Assembly (NCBI GenBank): GCA_005885025.1
Contig: VAYC01000063.1
Span: 1 to 9,626, forward strand
DNA: 9,626 nucleotides
Direction: 5' to 3'
Source: Actinomycetota bacterium
Lineage (GTDB): Bacteria > Actinomycetota > UBA4738
Part shown: positions 6,742 to 9,626 of the stretch, one piece after another
Layout of the letters: each line of letters begins with the position of its first letter
How positions within the stretch are numbered: the first letter of the stretch is position 1
Program-made: the position numbers and the translations under genes
The notes under the pieces: model-generated
Told to the model about the DNA's origin: nothing
Seen by the model: only the letters and a program-made list of their open reading frames with translations
Databases searched by the model: none

Positions 6742-7879
6742 CCGGGGACCGTGGGGCCGACCGGAGTTCCGCCGTGGTCCCGGGCTCCGGCCGCCGTGGT
6801 GGCCGGAGAACGAACCATTCCCCCCCAGCGGCCAGGAGGCCTGGCCAGGGGTGCGCCGGCGTTTCGTGCGGCGTCTGGCACTTGCGGTCGGGCTGTTCTT
6901 CGGGCTGATGTTCGCGGCGAACGCCCTGGCCATCGCCGTGTTCGGAGGGGCGTTCGGGCACGGCCAGCATCGGGGGTTCGGGCCTGCCCTCGCCATCTTG
7001 GCGATCGGGGCGCTGATCGCGTTGGTCGCCGCACGCCGAGCGGTGCGGCGAGTGGGGAGGCCGGTCGGGGACGTGATGGAGGCGGCGGACCGGGTGGCGG
7101 GCGGGGACTACGGGGCACGCGTCGAGGAGCGGGGGTCGCTCGAGATGCGCCGGTTGGCCCGGTCGTTCAACGCCATGGCCGAACGCTTACGCGCGAACGA
7201 GGACCAGCGGCGGAACTTCATCGCGGACGTCGCGCACGAGCTCCGGACCCCGCTGTCGGTGATCCAGGGCAACGCGGAGGGGATGCTCGACGGACTCTAT
7301 CCGGCGGATCAGGAACACCTCGAGCCGGTGCTCGACGAGACGAAGGTGATGGCTCGCCTCCTCGACGACCTCCAGACCCTCTCGACGGCCGAGGCCGGCG
7401 CCCTCCGGCTCCACCGCGAACCCGTCGCCCCGGAGCAGCTCGTTGAGGAGGCGGTGACCGCGTGGCGGTCGGGGGTGGAAGCGGCGGGCGTGGCGCTCGC
7501 ACAGCGAGTGACGGCCGGCCTGCCGGCGTTGGACGTCGACGCCGTGCGCATCGGCCAGGTACTGGGGAACCTCGTGTCCAACGCAGTGCGGCATACGCCG
7601 GCCGGAGGATCGGTGGTCGTCTCGGCCGAGCCGGTGCGGGGCGGGAGGGCCGTGTCGTTCGCCGTCACGGACACCGGGCCCGGCATCGACCCGGCGGTCC
7701 TTCCCCACGTGTTCGACCGGTTCGTTCGATCCAAAGACTCGCGAGGCTCCGGCCTCGGCCTGGCCATCGCCAAGAGCCTGGTGGAGGCGCACGGTGGCGA
7801 GGTCTCCGCGGAGAGCCCGCCGGGTGGGGGAACGACGATGCGGTTCGTCCTCTCCACGGAGCGCAGAACCTCGGCCTAG
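6734..7879 (+). CDS. HAMP-domain sensor histidine kinase
   Basis: A 381-residue membrane kinase, the likely partner of the preceding response regulator. An unusual Pro/Trp/Arg/Gly-rich cytoplasmic N-terminus (1-46) precedes helix 1 (about 47-71); only about a dozen residues (GGAFGHGQHRGF) lie outside before helix 2 (83-100). A HAMP linker (about 101-155) follows, then the dimerization/phospho-acceptor helix with His168 in DVAHELRTPL. The ATPase domain has the N-box NLVSNAVRHTP (Asn283), G1 DTGPGID (313-319), an F-box-like VFDRFVR, and G2 GSGLGLAIAK (338-347), so it looks catalytically intact. With almost no extracytoplasmic domain, it probably senses a signal in or near the membrane, or through a partner protein (inference). 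The ATG overlaps the regulator's stop (ATGCGTGA). The TAG stop overlaps the stop of the convergent gene. Confidence 0.95.
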   Translation: MRDRGPWGRPEFRRGPGLRPPWWPENEPFPPSGQEAWPGVRRRFVRRLALAVGLFFGLMFAANALAIAVFGGAFGHGQHRGFGPALAILAIGALIALVAARRAVRRVGRPVGDVMEAADRVAGGDYGARVEERGSLEMRRLARSFNAMAERLRANEDQRRNFIADVAHELRTPLSVIQGNAEGMLDGLYPADQEHLEPVLDETKVMARLLDDLQTLSTAEAGALRLHREPVAPEQLVEEAVTAWRSGVEAAGVALAQRVTAGLPALDVDAVRIGQVLGNLVSNAVRHTPAGGSVVVSAEPVRGGRAVSFAVTDTGPGIDPAVLPHVFDRFVRSKDSRGSGLGLAIAKSLVEAHGGEVSAESPPGGGTTMRFVLSTERRTSA

Positions 7880-7882
7880 GCC
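7873..7882. other. Palindrome GGCCTAGGCC holding the stop codons of two convergent genes
   Basis: The 10-base perfect palindrome contains CTAG at 7876-7879. Read on the + strand, TAG (7877-7879) ends the histidine kinase; read on the - strand, TAG (7878-7876) ends the TPR protein. The genes therefore overlap tail to tail by four bases with no room for a separate terminator. Confidence 0.9.
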
Positions 7883-9626
7883 AGCTCGGACAGGGTGGCC
7901 CGCGTGTGGCCCCCGCTGACGACGTTGCCCTTCGCCTCGTACATAGCCAGCGCCCGTCGCAGGGCGTCGGCCGCCTCGTCCCGGCGACCGGAGAGCCGGA
8001 GCACGTACCCGAGGTCGGCCCAGGCCTCGCCCATCTGGTTCAGGTAGTCCACGCCATCCGTGAGCGCGACGCCCTCGCGTGCCAGCCGCTCCGCATCGAC
8101 GAGGTCTCCTCGGCGGGCCAGGACCTGGGTGAGCGCGCTCCGCCAGCTGATCTGGGAAGCCCAGTCGTCGGCGGGAGACGCTTCCCTCCCCAGCTCGACA
8201 AACTTGGCCGCCTCGTCCAACTTGCCTCCGAGCGCCAGCACGCGAGCGAGCTGCGCCGCGAGCGTGGAGACGAACGACTTCTCTCCCATCGAGAACAAGG
8301 TCTCCACGGCCGGGCGCATGACGGCCTCGGCCCGCTCGAGATCGCCGAGGATCTCCTCGGCCAGCCCTAGGCGGCTCGCCGCGGCCATCGTGCTGACCAC
8401 CCCGCGGCCCAGATCCTCGAGCATTGCCCGGCCCCTGGCACCCCACTTCCTGGACTCCTCAGCCCGGCCGGCCATTGCCTCGAGGGCGGCACGAGCCACC
8501 AGGACCGAACCTTCGGCGAAGCGGCTCCCTTGGGACTGCTCGAGGAGGGCCTCGCATCGCCGCAGACCCTTGTCTACGGGCGTCGGGCCCCACACCTGCG
8601 CCCCGGCAAGCCAGTGGATGAGGAAGAGGAAGGCCCTATCGGCGCCGGCCCTCCTGGCATGCTCCATAACTCTCTCCAGCTCCTCCTCCGACGCTCCGCT
8701 CCGACCCTGCGTCCAGTGGATTGCCGCGAGCTGGCGGTGGGCCAGATACAGCCCGAACTCGTCCCCCAGCTCCTCCAGCACGGGTATGGCTTGCTCGGCG
8801 GCCCCCCTTCGGTCCTCCCAAGCTGTCGTCGTGTCGAAACGAAACGAGCGAACCAGCTCGGCGCGAAGCTCGAGACCCCGGTCGCCCGAGCCCCGCGCTC
8901 GCTCCGTGATCTCGTCCAGGACGGGATCCACGCGAGAGAACTCGCCCAGGTCCATCAACGCCTGGGCCAGGTCGAGGAGCAGCTCCAGGCGCAACGGATC
9001 GTCGGGCGGCAGCAGCTCGATGCTCCGGCCCAGCAGGCCCCCCGCGGCGGTGAAGTCCGATCGGTTCAGGGCTCGTCGTCCCGCCACCGCCAGGTGGCGA
9101 GCCGCCCGATCCGCCATCGCCCGCGCACCGTCGTCGACCGTCCCCAGCTCCATCCGGTACCGATAGGCCTGCTCGAGGTGATAGCCGAGGAGCTCCTCGT
9201 ACTCGGCCACGCGTTCCCCCGCCGCTCGCTCCAGCCACGAGGAGAACGCTTCGTGCAAGCGGGCCCGGGTTTCCTTCGGCATCCCGTTGTAGGCGGCGTC
9301 GCGGATCAGGATGTGGCGGAAGCGGAAGGCCGATTCCCGGGCGAAGTCGGAGTGATCGGGCCGGATGAACTCCTTCCGGACGAGGGTCATCAGATGCGAG
9401 CCGACCTCCGGGCGAAGCGGCTCCGGGGCGAGCTCGGACACCGCGCCCTGATAGAAGACCTTCCCGACCACGGAGGCGCGCTCGATGACCTGTCGTTCCT
9501 TCCCGCCCAGTCGGTCCAGCCGGGCGGCGAGCAACGCCTGGATGGTAGGGGGGATGGGGATGGTCGTGAGGTCGGCGGCAGGGACCCAGTGGCCGTCGTC
9601 CCTGCGGAGCAGTTCGTCGTCGATGA
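7876..9626 (-). CDS. AAA-ATPase/TPR-repeat regulatory protein, 3' part (N-terminus outside window)
   Basis: The frame is open to the right edge, giving about 582 C-terminal residues; a TTG at 9534 is not a true start because conserved coding continues upstream of it. The first visible segment (LLRRDDGHWVPAADL, then IPIPPTIQALLAARLDRL, then ERQVIERASVVGKVF) is the end of the ATPase and winged-helix part seen in large adenylate/guanylate-cyclase-like or LuxR-like STAND ATPases. FRHILIRDAAYNGMP and a LHEAFSSWLE helix follow. The remaining roughly 420 residues are alpha-helical tetratricopeptide-like repeats, with Ala/Leu-rich paired helices such as GRRDEAADALRRALAMYEAKG near the C-terminus. Such proteins often carry an N-terminal class III nucleotide cyclase domain, which could be just beyond the window; it cannot be confirmed here. 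The TPR part usually binds proteins or ligands. It is convergent with the kinase gene and shares CTAG at the stops. Confidence 0.88.
   Translation of the reverse strand, partial: IDDELLRRDDGHWVPAADLTTIPIPPTIQALLAARLDRLGGKERQVIERASVVGKVFYQGAVSELAPEPLRPEVGSHLMTLVRKEFIRPDHSDFARESAFRFRHILIRDAAYNGMPKETRARLHEAFSSWLERAAGERVAEYEELLGYHLEQAYRYRMELGTVDDGARAMADRAARHLAVAGRRALNRSDFTAAGGLLGRSIELLPPDDPLRLELLLDLAQALMDLGEFSRVDPVLDEITERARGSGDRGLELRAELVRSFRFDTTTAWEDRRGAAEQAIPVLEELGDEFGLYLAHRQLAAIHWTQGRSGASEEELERVMEHARRAGADRAFLFLIHWLAGAQVWGPTPVDKGLRRCEALLEQSQGSRFAEGSVLVARAALEAMAGRAEESRKWGARGRAMLEDLGRGVVSTMAAASRLGLAEEILGDLERAEAVMRPAVETLFSMGEKSFVSTLAAQLARVLALGGKLDEAAKFVELGREASPADDWASQISWRSALTQVLARRGDLVDAERLAREGVALTDGVDYLNQMGEAWADLGYVLRLSGRRDEAADALRRALAMYEAKGNVVSGGHTRATLSELA

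Noticed and set aside
7187..8446. Long - strand open frame (419 codons) across the kinase 3' half and TPR 3' end
   Set aside because: Gly/Arg-rich translation without motifs, conflicting with two well-supported genes.
8060..9166. Long + strand open frame antisense to the TPR protein (368 codons)
   Set aside because: Ser/Arg/Ala-rich low-complexity translation with no domain pattern, typical of antisense frames in high-GC genes.

Overview
The window is high-GC, densely packed DNA that looks like an actinobacterium, most likely an uncultured Actinomycetota lineage. This rests on the strong G/C third-position bias, a coenzyme-F420-type luciferase-like oxidoreductase, hairpin terminators without T-tracts, and a multidomain ATPase/TPR regulator of a type common in that phylum. 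The taxonomic placement is inference; no marker gene is present.

Left part (1-2979, + strand): the 3' part of a secreted-type BNR/sialidase-like beta-propeller gene, interrupted by an in-frame TGA at 328-330, ends at 1521 and is followed by a strong 13-bp hairpin. A complete exported eight-bladed PQQ-like beta-propeller protein follows (1675-2979), with seven regularly spaced CG-x3-C cysteine pairs. Middle (2990-3952, - strand): an F420-dependent LLM-class oxidoreductase, convergent with the propeller gene and divergent from a second BNR-repeat protein, a predicted lipoprotein with six Asp-boxes (4018-5490).

Right part: a compact signalling unit on the + strand made of a small two-helix membrane protein with a His/Trp/Gly-rich tail (5585-5965), a terminator-like hairpin, an OmpR-type response regulator (6052-6741) and an overlapping HAMP sensor histidine kinase (6734-7879). 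Converging on the kinase gene is the 3' part of a large ATPase/TPR protein (7876-9626, - strand), whose N-terminus lies beyond the window. The two genes share a CTAG that provides a TAG stop on each strand.

The left half holds three extracellular propeller genes plus a redox enzyme; the right half is regulatory. I see no mobile element, CRISPR array, tRNA or rRNA. I found no clearly new system. The points most worth a second look are the in-frame TGA, the cysteine-paired propeller, and the small membrane protein placed ahead of the two-component pair.
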